A DNA stretch of 64,000 nt from JAPUEK01 sp963815355 (GCA_963815355.1 CAWFGJ010000013.1:930001-994000), one strand, 5' to 3'; counted from the first letter of the stretch, positions 17,080 to 25,091 are shown. Translations and numbers: made by a program. The notes: generated by a model from the letters alone, not told the origin.

Positions 17080-17385
17080 TTACCAGCTCGACTTAACCAT
17101 GCCGGGGATCTGACCGAAGGAGGCCAGTTCGCGCAGCATGATCCGCGAGAGTTTGAGCTTGCGATAGAACGCATGCGGGCGACCCGTCAACTGGCAGCGA
17201 TTGTGCAGCCGGGTGGCGGACGAATTGCGGGGCAGCGCTGCCAGTTTGATCGTCGCCTTGAAGCGCTCTTCAACTGGTTTCGCCTGGTCGTTGATCACCG
17301 CTTTGAGCACGGCGCGCTTAGAAGCATGTTGCTTCACAAGAGCGGCGCGCTTCACTTCGCGGTTCACCATGGATTTTTTTGCCAT
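17080..17385 (-). CDS. rpsN: 30S ribosomal protein S14
   Basis: This 101-aa protein is the long, zinc-free S14 type, with no CxxC pairs. The signature RNRCQLTGRPHAFYRKLKLS appears here as HNRCQLTGRPHAFYRKLKLS. It assembles late into the 30S head. It follows rplE by 18 bp. Confidence 0.97.
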   Translation of the reverse strand: MAKKSMVNREVKRAALVKQHASKRAVLKAVINDQAKPVEERFKATIKLAALPRNSSATRLHNRCQLTGRPHAFYRKLKLSRIMLRELASFGQIPGMVKSSW

Positions 17386-17403
17386 TGTATCGGTTCCTCG
17401 CGC

Positions 17404-17964
17404 TTACGACGTGAAGGGCATGTTGAATTGCTTCAACAGCGCCTTGGCTTCCGCGTCGGTTTTCGCAGTGGTGCAGATGATGATGTCCATACCAAGGATC
17501 TCATCGACTTTGTCGAATTCAATCTCTGGGAACACGATTTGCTCTTTCAAGCCCATGGCGTAGTTGCCACGGCCATCGAAAGACGTCGGCTTCACGCCGC
17601 GGAAGTCGCGGACGCGGGGCAGAGCGATCGTGACAAGACGGTCGAAGAATTCATACATCCGGTCGCCGCGCAGGGTCACTTTGCAGCCAAGCGGCATCAG
17701 CTCACGGACGCGGAACCCGGCGATCGAGTTCTTGGCGTGGGTGATCACAGCCTTCTGACCGGCGATGAGCGAAAGCTCTTCAGCGGCTTGCTTGACTTTC
17801 TTGGTGTCCTTGACGGCTTCACCAACGCCCATGTTCAGCACGATCTTGTCGAGCCGGGGGATCTGCATGTCGTTCTTGTAAGAGAACTCCTGCTTCAGCG
17901 CGGCGCGGATGGTGTTGATGTAGAGCGCTTTGTAGCGCGGGGTATAAGTGGCTTGGTCCAGCAT
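17404..17964 (-). CDS. rplE: 50S ribosomal protein L5
   Basis: This 186-aa protein has the L5 signatures PRLDKIVLNMGVGEAVKD and GCKVTLRGDRMYEFFDRL. It binds 5S rRNA and contacts P-site tRNA from the central protuberance. Its start shares one base with the rplX stop. Confidence 0.98.
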   Translation of the reverse strand: MLDQATYTPRYKALYINTIRAALKQEFSYKNDMQIPRLDKIVLNMGVGEAVKDTKKVKQAAEELSLIAGQKAVITHAKNSIAGFRVRELMPLGCKVTLRGDRMYEFFDRLVTIALPRVRDFRGVKPTSFDGRGNYAMGLKEQIVFPEIEFDKVDEILGMDIIICTTAKTDAEAKALLKQFNMPFTS

Positions 17965-18269
17965 CAGATGGCCTCCCCGGTGGTCTTGGCGAAACGAACC
18001 TTCTTGTCGCCTTCCATGCGGAAGCCAACGCGGGTTGCTTTGCCGTTCTTGTCCAGAAGCGCCAGATTCGACAGGTCGATCGGCATGGCTTTCGCCAGAC
18101 GGCCGCCTTGCGAGCCTTGCGACTGCTTGGTGTGACGGATTGCCATGTTGGCGCCATCAACCACGGCCTTGTTGGCGGTCGGGTTCACGGACGAAATCTC
18201 GCCCTTTTGCCCTTTGTCCTTGCCAGCAAGGATGACGACGGTGTCGCCCTTTTTAAGCTTAGCAGCCAT
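17964..18269 (-). CDS. rplX: 50S ribosomal protein L24
   Basis: This 101-aa protein has an N-terminal KOW motif, KKGDTVVILAGKDKGQKGE. It is an assembly initiator for the 50S subunit near the tunnel exit. One-base overlaps with rplN and rplE indicate translational coupling. Confidence 0.98.
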   Translation of the reverse strand: MAAKLKKGDTVVILAGKDKGQKGEISSVNPTANKAVVDGANMAIRHTKQSQGSQGGRLAKAMPIDLSNLALLDKNGKATRVGFRMEGDKKVRFAKTTGEAI

Positions 18270-18637
18270 CAGAGCACCTCCGGAGCCAGCGAGATGATCT
18301 TCATGAAGTTCTTGGCGCGCAGTTCACGGACAACCGGCCCGAAGATACGCGTGCCGACCGGTTCACCCTGGTTGTTCAGGATGACGGCAGCATTGCGGTC
18401 AAAACGGATGGTGGTGCCGTCTTCGCGACGAACTTCCTTGGCGGTGCGAACAACAACGGCCTTGCGGACGTCGCCTTTTTTCACACGGCCACGTGGAATA
18501 GCTTCCTTGACCGACACCACGATGATGTCGCCCACGGATGCATAGCGGCGGTGTGAACCGCCGAGAACCTTGATGCACTGAACCCGGCGAGCGCCTGAGT
18601 TATCAGCAACATCCAGATTGGTCTGCATCTGGATCAT
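18269..18637 (-). CDS. rplN: 50S ribosomal protein L14
   Basis: This 122-aa protein contains NLDVADNSGARRVQCIKVLG and the late signature RELRAKNFMKIISLAPEVL. L14 sits at the subunit interface and is the docking site of the silencing factor RsfS. A 62-bp gap separates it from rpsQ. Confidence 0.98.
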   Translation of the reverse strand: MIQMQTNLDVADNSGARRVQCIKVLGGSHRRYASVGDIIVVSVKEAIPRGRVKKGDVRKAVVVRTAKEVRREDGTTIRFDRNAAVILNNQGEPVGTRIFGPVVRELRAKNFMKIISLAPEVL

Positions 18638-18699
18638 TTAGTCTTCTCCGACCTTTGGGGATCATTCCCCAGGGTTTCGTTCAGCAGAACTGCAAGTGA

Positions 18700-18939
18700 T
18701 CAAGCCGAAGCTTCAACAACCACAGTCCAGCGTTTGGTTTTCGAAATCGGCGCACATTCTTCGATACGAACAGAATCGCCGGTTTTGAAAGTGTTGTTCT
18801 CGTCGTGGGCCCGGTATTTCTTGGACTTACGGACGGTCTTTTGGAGCAACGGGTGCTTGAAGCGGCGTTCCACCAGAACGGTGATGGTCTGCTCGTTCTT
18901 GTCCGAGGTCACGACGCCTTGCAGGATACGTTTCGGCAT
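18700..18939 (-). CDS. rpsQ: 30S ribosomal protein S17
   Basis: This 79-aa OB-fold protein begins MPKRILQGVVTSDKNEQTIT and carries the S17 signature CAPISKTKRWTVV. It is a primary 16S rRNA-binding protein. It lies 10 bp after rpmC. Confidence 0.97.
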   Translation of the reverse strand: MPKRILQGVVTSDKNEQTITVLVERRFKHPLLQKTVRKSKKYRAHDENNTFKTGDSVRIEECAPISKTKRWTVVVEASA

Positions 18940-18949
18940 AGTGTGCTCC

Positions 18950-19153
18950 TCAGTTCGCAGCCGCTTGCGCGGCTTTCTGGTTCAAGACCGTCTTGATACG
19001 GGCAACGTCACGACGGACGGCACGCATACGAGCGGTGTTTTCCAGTTGGTTGGTCGCAGCTTGGAAGCGCAGGTTGAAGGCTTCCTTTTTCAGCGCGACA
19101 AGGTTGTCACGCAGCTGGTCCGGGGTTTTCCCGTGAAGTTCAGTGGCGTTCAT
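18950..19153 (-). CDS. rpmC: 50S ribosomal protein L29
   Basis: This 67-aa helical hairpin protein has the L29 pattern LRDNLVALKKEAFNLRFQ. It lies near the tunnel exit, next to L23, and contacts trigger factor. It normally follows rplP directly. Here about 1.35 kb with two accessory genes intervene, and a good promoter-like sequence lies 118-146 bp upstream. Confidence 0.97.
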   Translation of the reverse strand: MNATELHGKTPDQLRDNLVALKKEAFNLRFQAATNQLENTARMRAVRRDVARIKTVLNQKAAQAAAN

Positions 19154-19270
19154 GCGCCTGTCCTTTTCTCAATCACCAGAGCGCCCCTGCTTTGTCTGCA
19201 AGGTCACGCTGAACCCGGTGGATCAATGATGAACCGCGATTCCGAGTTGCCTCGGAGCCGTGGATAGGGC

Positions 19271-19299
19271 CGTATAGGGGAGCGGCGTCAGGATGGCAA
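19271..19299 (-). promoter_or_regulatory. Candidate promoter before rpmC
   Basis: On the minus strand TTGCCA (5 of 6 to the -35 consensus) is followed by exactly 17 bp and TATACG (4 of 6 to the -10). It lies downstream of the two accessory genes and upstream of rpmC, so it could restart transcription of the rest of the S10 and spc genes. Confidence 0.55.
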
Positions 19300-19314
19300 G
19301 CGGTGTTTTCGGCC

Positions 19315-19342
19315 GTAGGGTGCGTGATTTCACGCACCCTAC
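19315..19342. terminator. Hairpin after the accessory pair
   Basis: A perfect 12-bp stem, GTAGGGTGCGTG and CACGCACCCTAC, has a 4-nt loop and lies 13 bp after the stop of the small putative monooxygenase-fold gene. No T-tract follows on the minus strand, so it may be a repeat-type hairpin rather than a true terminator. Confidence 0.6.
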
Positions 19343-19354
19343 CCCGCACGCATT

Positions 19355-19738
19355 CTACCCCAGACGTTGAAAGCCAGCGGCATAGTCGAACCCGGTGTGC
19401 AGCTGCGCGGTCAGCGTCGAGCGGCCCAGCCAGTCGCGCACTTCCGCCGCGAAGGGGCCGAGGAAGGTTACATCGGCCAGTTTGGCCACCCCGTGCAGCG
19501 CCTGCATTTCGGGCCAGCCCATTGCGATGTCATGATGGCCGATCCAGGCGGCGGTATCAGCATAGTCGACAACTGCCCGCGCCACGCCCGCGACCGGATT
19601 GACGAAGAACCGATAAGAGAGCACGCCCGAATGGCCCTGACCCTGAACTCTGGCGGCCAGTGCGGTGATGGCGGAGGTGAAGGCCTCTGCCGGGGCGTTC
19701 AGGGCGTAAAGGTTGAGAACCGTCAGACCTGGCAGCAT
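19355..19738 (-). CDS. Small protein, possibly antibiotic-biosynthesis-monooxygenase-like fold
   Basis: The protein is 127 aa from the ATG at 19738, which follows GTAAGG; a longer frame starts at 19765. The mix of strands and helices (VLSYRFFVNPVAGVARAVVDY, then WPEMQALHGVAKLADVTFLGP) suggests a dimeric alpha/beta-barrel protein of the ABM or putative quinol-monooxygenase kind. That is a low-confidence fold guess. It begins 17 bp after the 2OG-oxygenase gene and is probably co-translated with it. The pair interrupts the S10 operon between rplP and rpmC on the same strand. Function is unknown. Confidence 0.5.
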   Translation of the reverse strand: MLPGLTVLNLYALNAPAEAFTSAITALAARVQGQGHSGVLSYRFFVNPVAGVARAVVDYADTAAWIGHHDIAMGWPEMQALHGVAKLADVTFLGPFAAEVRDWLGRSTLTAQLHTGFDYAAGFQRLG

Positions 19739-19755
19739 CGCCTTACACCCAGGCC

Positions 19756-20379
19756 TCATGCCCACTCATAGTTAAAACTCACCGAAATCCGCTCTTCTTC
19801 GGACATGTTCATCGGCACTTCGTGGCGCAGCCAGCTTTCCCATAGCAGCACTTCGCCGACCTCTGGTTTGACATAGACGAAGCTTTGCAACTCCTGCGGC
19901 GCTTTCTTGGTGCGCAGGGGGGCGTGCATCATCATCGGCAGGCGGGGGTCTTCCAGTTTCAGCGCGCTGGTCCCTTTGGGCATCGACACATAGGTGGTGC
20001 CGGAGATCACCGAATGGGGGTGGATGTGGCTGGCGTGCATGCCGCCTTCGGGCAGAATATTGATCCAGAACGAGCCGCATTTCAGCTTTTTGTCGCCCAG
20101 ATCAAAGCCCAGATCCTTGCAGAAGGCCGCGACATGTTTGTCCAACGCCTTTTCCAGATCCGCAAAGATCGGAAAGCGCCAGGGCAGGTCATTCAGCGAG
20201 GCGTAAGAGGTATAGCCGGGGTAGCCGTTGTCCTCACACCACTGCTGGCCCGCCTCATCATCTTCGGCAATGGCGTCGCAAGAGGCGCGCAACTCGGCAT
20301 AGTCGACCTTTTTCTTGGCCAGTTCATTCACGTCGGCGCGGTAAAGGCGGGTAACGAACAGCGATGCAATCTCGGCCAT
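19756..20379 (-). CDS. Putative 2OG-Fe(II) oxygenase (TIGR02466-like) next to rplP
   Basis: This 207-aa protein matches the TIGR02466 type of 2-oxoglutarate/iron oxygenase. The metal-site region is HASHIHPHSVISGTTYV (His118, His120, His122), followed by the distal His186 in WLRHEVPM and Arg197 in ERISVSFNYEW, expected to bind 2-oxoglutarate. AGGAGG precedes the ATG at 20379. It lies directly downstream of rplP (L16) on the same strand and is followed by the small ABM-like gene. The substrate is unknown. Because E. coli YcfD, a different oxygenase subfamily, hydroxylates L16, a ribosomal substrate is a testable idea. Confidence 0.75.
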   Translation of the reverse strand: MAEIASLFVTRLYRADVNELAKKKVDYAELRASCDAIAEDDEAGQQWCEDNGYPGYTSYASLNDLPWRFPIFADLEKALDKHVAAFCKDLGFDLGDKKLKCGSFWINILPEGGMHASHIHPHSVISGTTYVSMPKGTSALKLEDPRLPMMMHAPLRTKKAPQELQSFVYVKPEVGEVLLWESWLRHEVPMNMSEEERISVSFNYEWA

Positions 20380-20398
20380 GGGGGCCTCCTATGATGAC

Positions 20399-20429
20399 AA
20401 AGGCCCCACCGTTGCCGGAGGGGCCCTTT
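20399..20429 (-). terminator. Hairpin between rplP and the 2OG-oxygenase gene
   Basis: AAAGGCCCC and GGGGCCCTTT pair with one bulged base around a 12-nt loop. On the minus strand it ends CCTTTG, a short T-tract. It lies 71 bp after the rplP stop and may attenuate transcription into the accessory pair and beyond. Confidence 0.55.
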
Positions 20430-20499
20430 CTTTACCGGATGTCGGTCTGCGCCTTTCTGCGAAACGCGCCGAACCGAACGGGATGCCCGAAGGCCGTCC

Positions 20500-20913
20500 T
20501 TACCAGTCTTCTTTGGCCACGATGCGGGTCATGACCGGAAGCTTGTTTGCGCCAAGGCGCAGAGCTTCACGGGCGATCACCTCGGACACGCCGTCAATCT
20601 CGAACATGATACGTCCGGGTTTGACTTTGGCAGCCCAATAATCGGTCGAGCCTTTGCCTTTACCCATACGCACTTCGACGGGCTTAGCCGAGACCGGGAC
20701 ATCCGGGAAAATCCGGATCCAGACGCGGCCTTGGCGTTTCATGTGGCGGGTGATCGCGCGGCGAGCCGCTTCGATCTGCCGCGCGGTCACACGCTCTGGC
20801 TCAGTGGCTTTCAGCGCAAAGGAGCCGAAGTTCAGCAAAAAGCCGCCCTTCGCTTCGCCGTGGATGCGGCCTTTGTGCTGCTTGCGGAACTTAGTCCGTT
20901 TCGGTTGCAACAT
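20500..20913 (-). CDS. rplP: 50S ribosomal protein L16
   Basis: This 137-aa protein opens MLQPKRTKFRKQHKGRIHGE and contains KPVEVRMGKGKGSTDYWAAK. Arg82 of VRMGKGKG corresponds to E. coli L16 Arg81, the residue hydroxylated by YcfD. L16 stabilises A-site tRNA. It follows rpsC by 12 bp. The next gene downstream is a 2OG oxygenase instead of rpmC. Confidence 0.98.
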   Translation of the reverse strand: MLQPKRTKFRKQHKGRIHGEAKGGFLLNFGSFALKATEPERVTARQIEAARRAITRHMKRQGRVWIRIFPDVPVSAKPVEVRMGKGKGSTDYWAAKVKPGRIMFEIDGVSEVIAREALRLGANKLPVMTRIVAKEDW

Positions 20914-20925
20914 CTGTTCTACTCC

Positions 20926-21642
20926 TTACGCGCGTTCGCGGTCGCGGCGTGGCGCCCGAGGTGCAGCACCTTCTTGCGCTTCAGCGATACGACGGTCATG
21001 GGCCTGCGGATCATGCTCAAGGATTTCGCCTTTGAAAATCCAGACCTTCACACCAATGATCCCATAGGGGGTCATGGCTTCGGACAGAGCATAGTCGATG
21101 TCGGCACGCAGGGTATGCAAGGGCACGCGGCCTTCACGATACCATTCGGTCCGGGCGATTTCAGCGCCGCCAAGACGGCCAGCAACGTTCACGCGAATGC
21201 CGAGGGCACCAATACGCATGGCGTTCTGGACGCCGCGCTTCATGGCACGACGGAAAGAAACCCGGCGTTCCATTTGCTGCGCGATGGATTCAGCAACCAA
21301 CTGTGCGTCAAGTTCCGGCTTGCGGACTTCGACGATGTTCAGGTGCAGTTCCGACTTGGTGAACACGGTCAGCTTCTTGCGAAGCCCTTCGATGTCCGCG
21401 CCTTTTTTGCCGATGATCACACCCGGACGTGCCGTGTAGATGGTCACGCGGCACTTTTTGTGCGGGCGTTCGATGATGACGCGCGATACGCCAGCTTGCT
21501 TGCATTCCTCGTGGATGAATTCACGCATCTTGAGGTCTTCAAGCAGCAGGTTGCCGTAGTCTTTCGACTCTGCAAACCAACGGCTGTCCCAGGTACGGTT
21601 GACCTGGAGGCGCATCCCGATGGGGTTTACCTTCTGACCCAT
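20926..21642 (-). CDS. rpsC: 30S ribosomal protein S3
   Basis: This 238-aa protein begins MGQKVNPIGMRLQVNRTWDS and has a KH domain (PGVIIGKKGADIEGLRKKL) followed by the S3 C-terminal domain (GVKVWIFKGEILEHDP). S3 lines the mRNA entry tunnel. One-base overlap with rplV. Confidence 0.98.
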   Translation of the reverse strand: MGQKVNPIGMRLQVNRTWDSRWFAESKDYGNLLLEDLKMREFIHEECKQAGVSRVIIERPHKKCRVTIYTARPGVIIGKKGADIEGLRKKLTVFTKSELHLNIVEVRKPELDAQLVAESIAQQMERRVSFRRAMKRGVQNAMRIGALGIRVNVAGRLGGAEIARTEWYREGRVPLHTLRADIDYALSEAMTPYGIIGVKVWIFKGEILEHDPQAHDRRIAEAQEGAAPRAPRRDRERA

Positions 21643-22022
21643 TATGCAGACTCCCCGACTTGACGCACCTTGATGGTGATCTCGCTGAACGGTTTCATGA
21701 TCTTGCCGAAACGACCGCGAGCCCGCGGACGGCCCCGCTTCATAACCAGGTTCTTGCCAACCCAGGCTTCGGCGACGATCAGGCTGTCGACGTCAAGACC
21801 GTGATTGTTTTCGGCGTTCGCGATTGCCGACTGCAGGCACTTCTTCACGTCACCCGCGATGCGGCGCTTAGAGAAGGTGAGATCGGCCAAAGCCTTTTCC
21901 ACCTTCTTGCCCCGGATCAGACCGGCGACGAGGTTCAGTTTCTGCGGCGAGGTGCGAAGCATACGGCAGATTGCCATTGCTTCATTGTCCGCCACGCGAC
22001 GGGGGTTCTTTTCCGTGCTCAT
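21642..22022 (-). CDS. rplV: 50S ribosomal protein L22
   Basis: This 126-aa protein has the L22 core RTSPQKLNLVAGLIRGKKVE and the tunnel beta-hairpin region KRGRPRARGRFGKIMKP. The hairpin lines the exit tunnel and is the site of macrolide-resistance changes; nothing unusual is seen. It begins 3 bp after rpsS. Confidence 0.98.
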   Translation of the reverse strand: MSTEKNPRRVADNEAMAICRMLRTSPQKLNLVAGLIRGKKVEKALADLTFSKRRIAGDVKKCLQSAIANAENNHGLDVDSLIVAEAWVGKNLVMKRGRPRARGRFGKIMKPFSEITIKVRQVGESA

Positions 22023-22025
22023 GGC

Positions 22026-22304
22026 TTACTTCCTCTTGGCTTTTTTGTCGGCAGCGTGACCGTAGTAGGTCCGGGTCGGCGAATATTCACCGAACTTTTG
22101 GCCGATCATTTCTTCGGTGACATTCACCGGGATGTGCTTTTTGCCGTTATAGACGGCAAAGGTCAGCCCGACGAACTGCGGCAGAATGGTGGAACGACGC
22201 GACCAGATCTTGATCACTTCGCTTTTGCCCGACGCTTTCGAAGCTTCTGCCTTTTTCAAGACATAGCCATCGACGAACGGGCCCTTCCAGATAGAACGTG
22301 CCAT
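22026..22304 (-). CDS. rpsS: 30S ribosomal protein S19
   Basis: This 92-aa protein begins MARSIWKGPFVDGYVLKKAE and has the signature HIPVNVTEEMIGQKFGEYSP. It lies in the 30S head with S13. It begins 3 bp after rplB. Confidence 0.98.
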   Translation of the reverse strand: MARSIWKGPFVDGYVLKKAEASKASGKSEVIKIWSRRSTILPQFVGLTFAVYNGKKHIPVNVTEEMIGQKFGEYSPTRTYYGHAADKKAKRK

Positions 22305-22307
22305 GGA

Positions 22308-23144
22308 TTAGCGCCCTTTCTTCGCGTTACGCGACCGGACAATGAGCCTGTCCGAAGCTTTGGCCTTGCGGGTTTTGTTCCCCTTGGTGCCCTTGCCCCA
22401 CGGCGTAACCGGGTGACGACCACCAGAGGTCCGGCCTTCACCACCACCATGCGGGTGATCGATCGGGTTCATTGCAACGCCGCGAACCGTCGGACGCACG
22501 CCCTTGTGGCGCATACGACCGGCTTTACCGAAGTTCTGGTTGGAGTTGTCAGGGTTGGACACGGCACCGATGGTGGCCATGCATTCCTGACGCACCAGAC
22601 GCAGCTCGCCCGAGGACAGGCGGATCTGAGCGTAGCCACCATCACGACCAACGAACTGAGCGTAGGTGCCAGCTGCACGGGCCAACTGGCCACCCTTGCC
22701 GGCTTTCAGTTCGACGTTGTGAACGATGGTACCGATCGGCATGCCCGAGAACGGCATTGCGTTGCCCGGCTTTACGTCGGTCTTTGCGCCAGCGATGACA
22801 GAGTCACCAATGGCCAGACGCTGCGGTGCAAGGATGTAAGCAAGCTCGCCATCCGAATACTTTACCAGCGCGATGAAAGCGGTGCGGTTCGGATCGTATT
22901 CGATCCGCTCAACGACCGCTGCCATGTCGAATTTACGACGTTTGAAATCCACAACGCGGTACAGACGCTTTGCGCCGCCGCCTTTGTGCCACATCGTGAT
23001 ACGTCCGGTGTTGTTCCGGCCACCAGTCTTAATCAAACCCTCGGTAAGGGCTTTGACTGGACGGCCTTTCCACAGCTCCGAACGGTCGATCAGAACCAGC
23101 CCACGCTGGCCTGGCGTCGTCGGTTTATACGACTTGAGTGCCAT
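22308..23144 (-). CDS. rplB: 50S ribosomal protein L2
   Basis: This 278-aa protein carries the conserved C-terminal loop VAMNPIDHPHGGGEGRTSGG, whose histidine lies near the peptidyl-transferase centre. It is needed for subunit association. The 153-bp gap upstream, between rplW and rplB, holds a hairpin with a T-run. Confidence 0.98.
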   Translation of the reverse strand: MALKSYKPTTPGQRGLVLIDRSELWKGRPVKALTEGLIKTGGRNNTGRITMWHKGGGAKRLYRVVDFKRRKFDMAAVVERIEYDPNRTAFIALVKYSDGELAYILAPQRLAIGDSVIAGAKTDVKPGNAMPFSGMPIGTIVHNVELKAGKGGQLARAAGTYAQFVGRDGGYAQIRLSSGELRLVRQECMATIGAVSNPDNSNQNFGKAGRMRHKGVRPTVRGVAMNPIDHPHGGGEGRTSGGRHPVTPWGKGTKGNKTRKAKASDRLIVRSRNAKKGR

Positions 23145-23246
23145 GCTCTCTGTCTTCCGTCAGCTATTGGGTCAAAGTTGACCCAGGTTAAGGGCTCCGA
23201 AGATCCCCGGTTTTGGGCTTGGCATTGCTGCCGCACCCGATTCTGC

Positions 23247-23278
23247 AAAAAATCGACGGCCCCGGAAGACCGGGGCCG
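23247..23278 (-). terminator. Terminator-like hairpin inside the S10 operon, rplW-rplB gap
   Basis: On the minus strand a perfect 9-bp stem (CGGCCCCGG and CCGGGGCCG, 4-nt loop) is followed 4 nt later by TTTTTT. It lies between two essential ribosomal genes, so partial readthrough, antitermination or a downstream promoter must supply rplB. Confidence 0.65.
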
Positions 23279-23297
23279 CGACAATCGCTGTCACCTA

Positions 23298-23594
23298 TCA
23301 GAGGCCGGTGGAAACGTCGATGGTGTTTCCTGCTTCCAGCGTCACATAGGCTTTCTTCTTGTCGCTCCGCTCGCCAGCACGGCCACGGAACTTCTTGGCC
23401 TTGCCTTTGGTGATGGTGGTGTTGACCGCCTTCACCTTCACGCCGAAGACCGCTTCCACGGCTTCTTTGATCTGGGGCTTGGTTGCATCCATTGCGACCT
23501 GAAACACGACCGCGTTCGCTTCAGAGACCATGGTGGCCTTTTCAGTGATCACGGGCTTTTTGATCAGGTCGTAGTGTTCGGGTTTCACGCTCAT
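23298..23594 (-). CDS. rplW: 50S ribosomal protein L23
   Basis: This 98-aa protein contains LIKKPVITEKATM and KAVNTTITKGKAKKFRGRAG. L23 sits at the tunnel exit and is the docking site for trigger factor and SRP. It overlaps rplD by 4 bp. Confidence 0.98.
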   Translation of the reverse strand: MSVKPEHYDLIKKPVITEKATMVSEANAVVFQVAMDATKPQIKEAVEAVFGVKVKAVNTTITKGKAKKFRGRAGERSDKKKAYVTLEAGNTIDVSTGL

Positions 23595-24211
23595 TTCAGA
23601 CGAGCCTCCAAAGCTTCGACACCTGCTTTGGTGATCACCAGAGTGTCACGCTTCAGGATGTCATAGACGTTGGCGCCCATGGTCGGCAGAACGTCGATGC
23701 CTTCGATGTTGCGGGCAGCCAACGCGAAATTCGCGTCAACAGCAGCCCCATCGATGATCAACACGCGCTTCCAACCAAGCTCGGTCGCCATTTTTGCAAG
23801 TGTGGACGTCTTGGCTTCAGCCATCGATGCCACGTCAAGAATGACAAGCTCACCGGCTTTGGCTTTGGCCGACAAAGCGTGACGCAGACCAAGAGCGCGG
23901 AATTTCTTCGGCAGATCATGGGCGTGCGAACGCGGGGTCGGGCCTTTGACAACGCCACCGTGACGGAAGATCGGGGCTTTCTTGGAACCGTGACGTGCGC
24001 CGCCGGTGCCTTTCTGCTTGTAGATCTTCTTGGTCGAGTAGGACACTTCGGCGCGGGTCAGCGTCGAGTGGGTGCCAGCTTGCATACGAGCACGCTGCCA
24101 CCGAACCACACGGTGAAGAACGTCGGCGCGCGGGTCGAGACCGAACAGCGCTTCGTCGAGGTCGATGGAGCCAGCTTTGCCGCCATCCAGTTTGATCACG
24201 TCAAGTTTCAT
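23591..24211 (-). CDS. rplD: 50S ribosomal protein L4
   Basis: This 206-aa protein has the extended tunnel loop with YKQKGTGGARHGSKKAPIFR. In E. coli L4 autoregulates the S10 operon; no L4-binding leader was recognised here. It overlaps rplC and rplW by 4 bp each. Confidence 0.98.
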   Translation of the reverse strand: MKLDVIKLDGGKAGSIDLDEALFGLDPRADVLHRVVRWQRARMQAGTHSTLTRAEVSYSTKKIYKQKGTGGARHGSKKAPIFRHGGVVKGPTPRSHAHDLPKKFRALGLRHALSAKAKAGELVILDVASMAEAKTSTLAKMATELGWKRVLIIDGAAVDANFALAARNIEGIDVLPTMGANVYDILKRDTLVITKAGVEALEARLK

Positions 24212-25077
24212 GCTTCACCGCCTTCGGAATTGGTGACGTCGGCGTCATCCGAAGCGTCGCCCTTCAGAGCGGCTTCAGCCGAAGCTGCTTCCAGTGCGGC
24301 TTGTTCAGCTGCCTGAGCGGCCAAACGTGCTTCTTCGGCTGCTGCCGCTTCTGCTACTGCTGCTGCTTCTGCGGCCTCTGCGGCAGCGCGTGCTGCTTTG
24401 GCGGCCGAACGCAGTGCTGCCGGGATGATGACCGTGGACGGAACAGGCTTCTTCACCGCGTCCTTGACCGTAACCCAGCCGCCTTTGGAACCGGGGACGG
24501 CGCCTTTGACGAGGATCAGGCCGCGATCAGCATCCGTGCGGACCACTTGCAGGTTCTGCGTGGTGGTGCGGACGGCGCCCATGTGGCCAGCCATTTTCTT
24601 GCCCTTGAACACCTTGCCGGGGTCCTGGCACTGGCCGGTCGAACCGTGCGAACGGTGCGAAACGGACACACCGTGCGACGCGCGAAGACCGCCGAAGTTG
24701 TGCCGCTTCATGGCACCCTGGAAGCCTTTACCAATCGAGGTACCGGCGATGTCGACGAACTGACCTGCGAAGTAGTGGTCAGCGGTGATTTCCTCACCCA
24801 CGTCGATCATGCAGTCAGCGGTCACGCGGAATTCCGCGATCTTGCGCTTGGGCTCAACCGAGGCCTTTGCGAAGTGACCGCGCATTGCTGCCGTGGTCCG
24901 CTTGGCCTTGGCCAAACCAGCGCCAAGCTGAACGGCAGTGTAGCCATCCCGGTCAGCGGTGCGTTGGGCAACGACCTGCAGGTTATCAAGTTGAAGAACG
25001 GTCACAGGAACCTGCGTGCCGTTCTCAAGGAACAACCGGGTCATGCCCAGTTTCTTTGCAATAACGCCAGAGCGCAT
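24208..25077 (-). CDS. rplC: 50S ribosomal protein L3 with a long Ala/Glu C-terminal tail
   Basis: This 289-aa protein has the normal L3 core: MRSGVIAKKLGMTRLF at the start, and GSTGQCQDPGKVFKGKKMAG including the glutamine region methylated by PrmB in E. coli. After about residue 215 a tail of about 70 residues follows, nearly all Ala, Glu and small residues, ending in an acidic stretch. The E. coli protein has 209 residues. Long tails occur in some alphaproteobacteria, so this is probably lineage-specific rather than a fusion. Confidence 0.96.
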   Translation of the reverse strand: MRSGVIAKKLGMTRLFLENGTQVPVTVLQLDNLQVVAQRTADRDGYTAVQLGAGLAKAKRTTAAMRGHFAKASVEPKRKIAEFRVTADCMIDVGEEITADHYFAGQFVDIAGTSIGKGFQGAMKRHNFGGLRASHGVSVSHRSHGSTGQCQDPGKVFKGKKMAGHMGAVRTTTQNLQVVRTDADRGLILVKGAVPGSKGGWVTVKDAVKKPVPSTVIIPAALRSAAKAARAAAEAAEAAAVAEAAAAEEARLAAQAAEQAALEAASAEAALKGDASDDADVTNSEGGEA

Positions 25078-25091
25078 AATCTGATGCCCCC

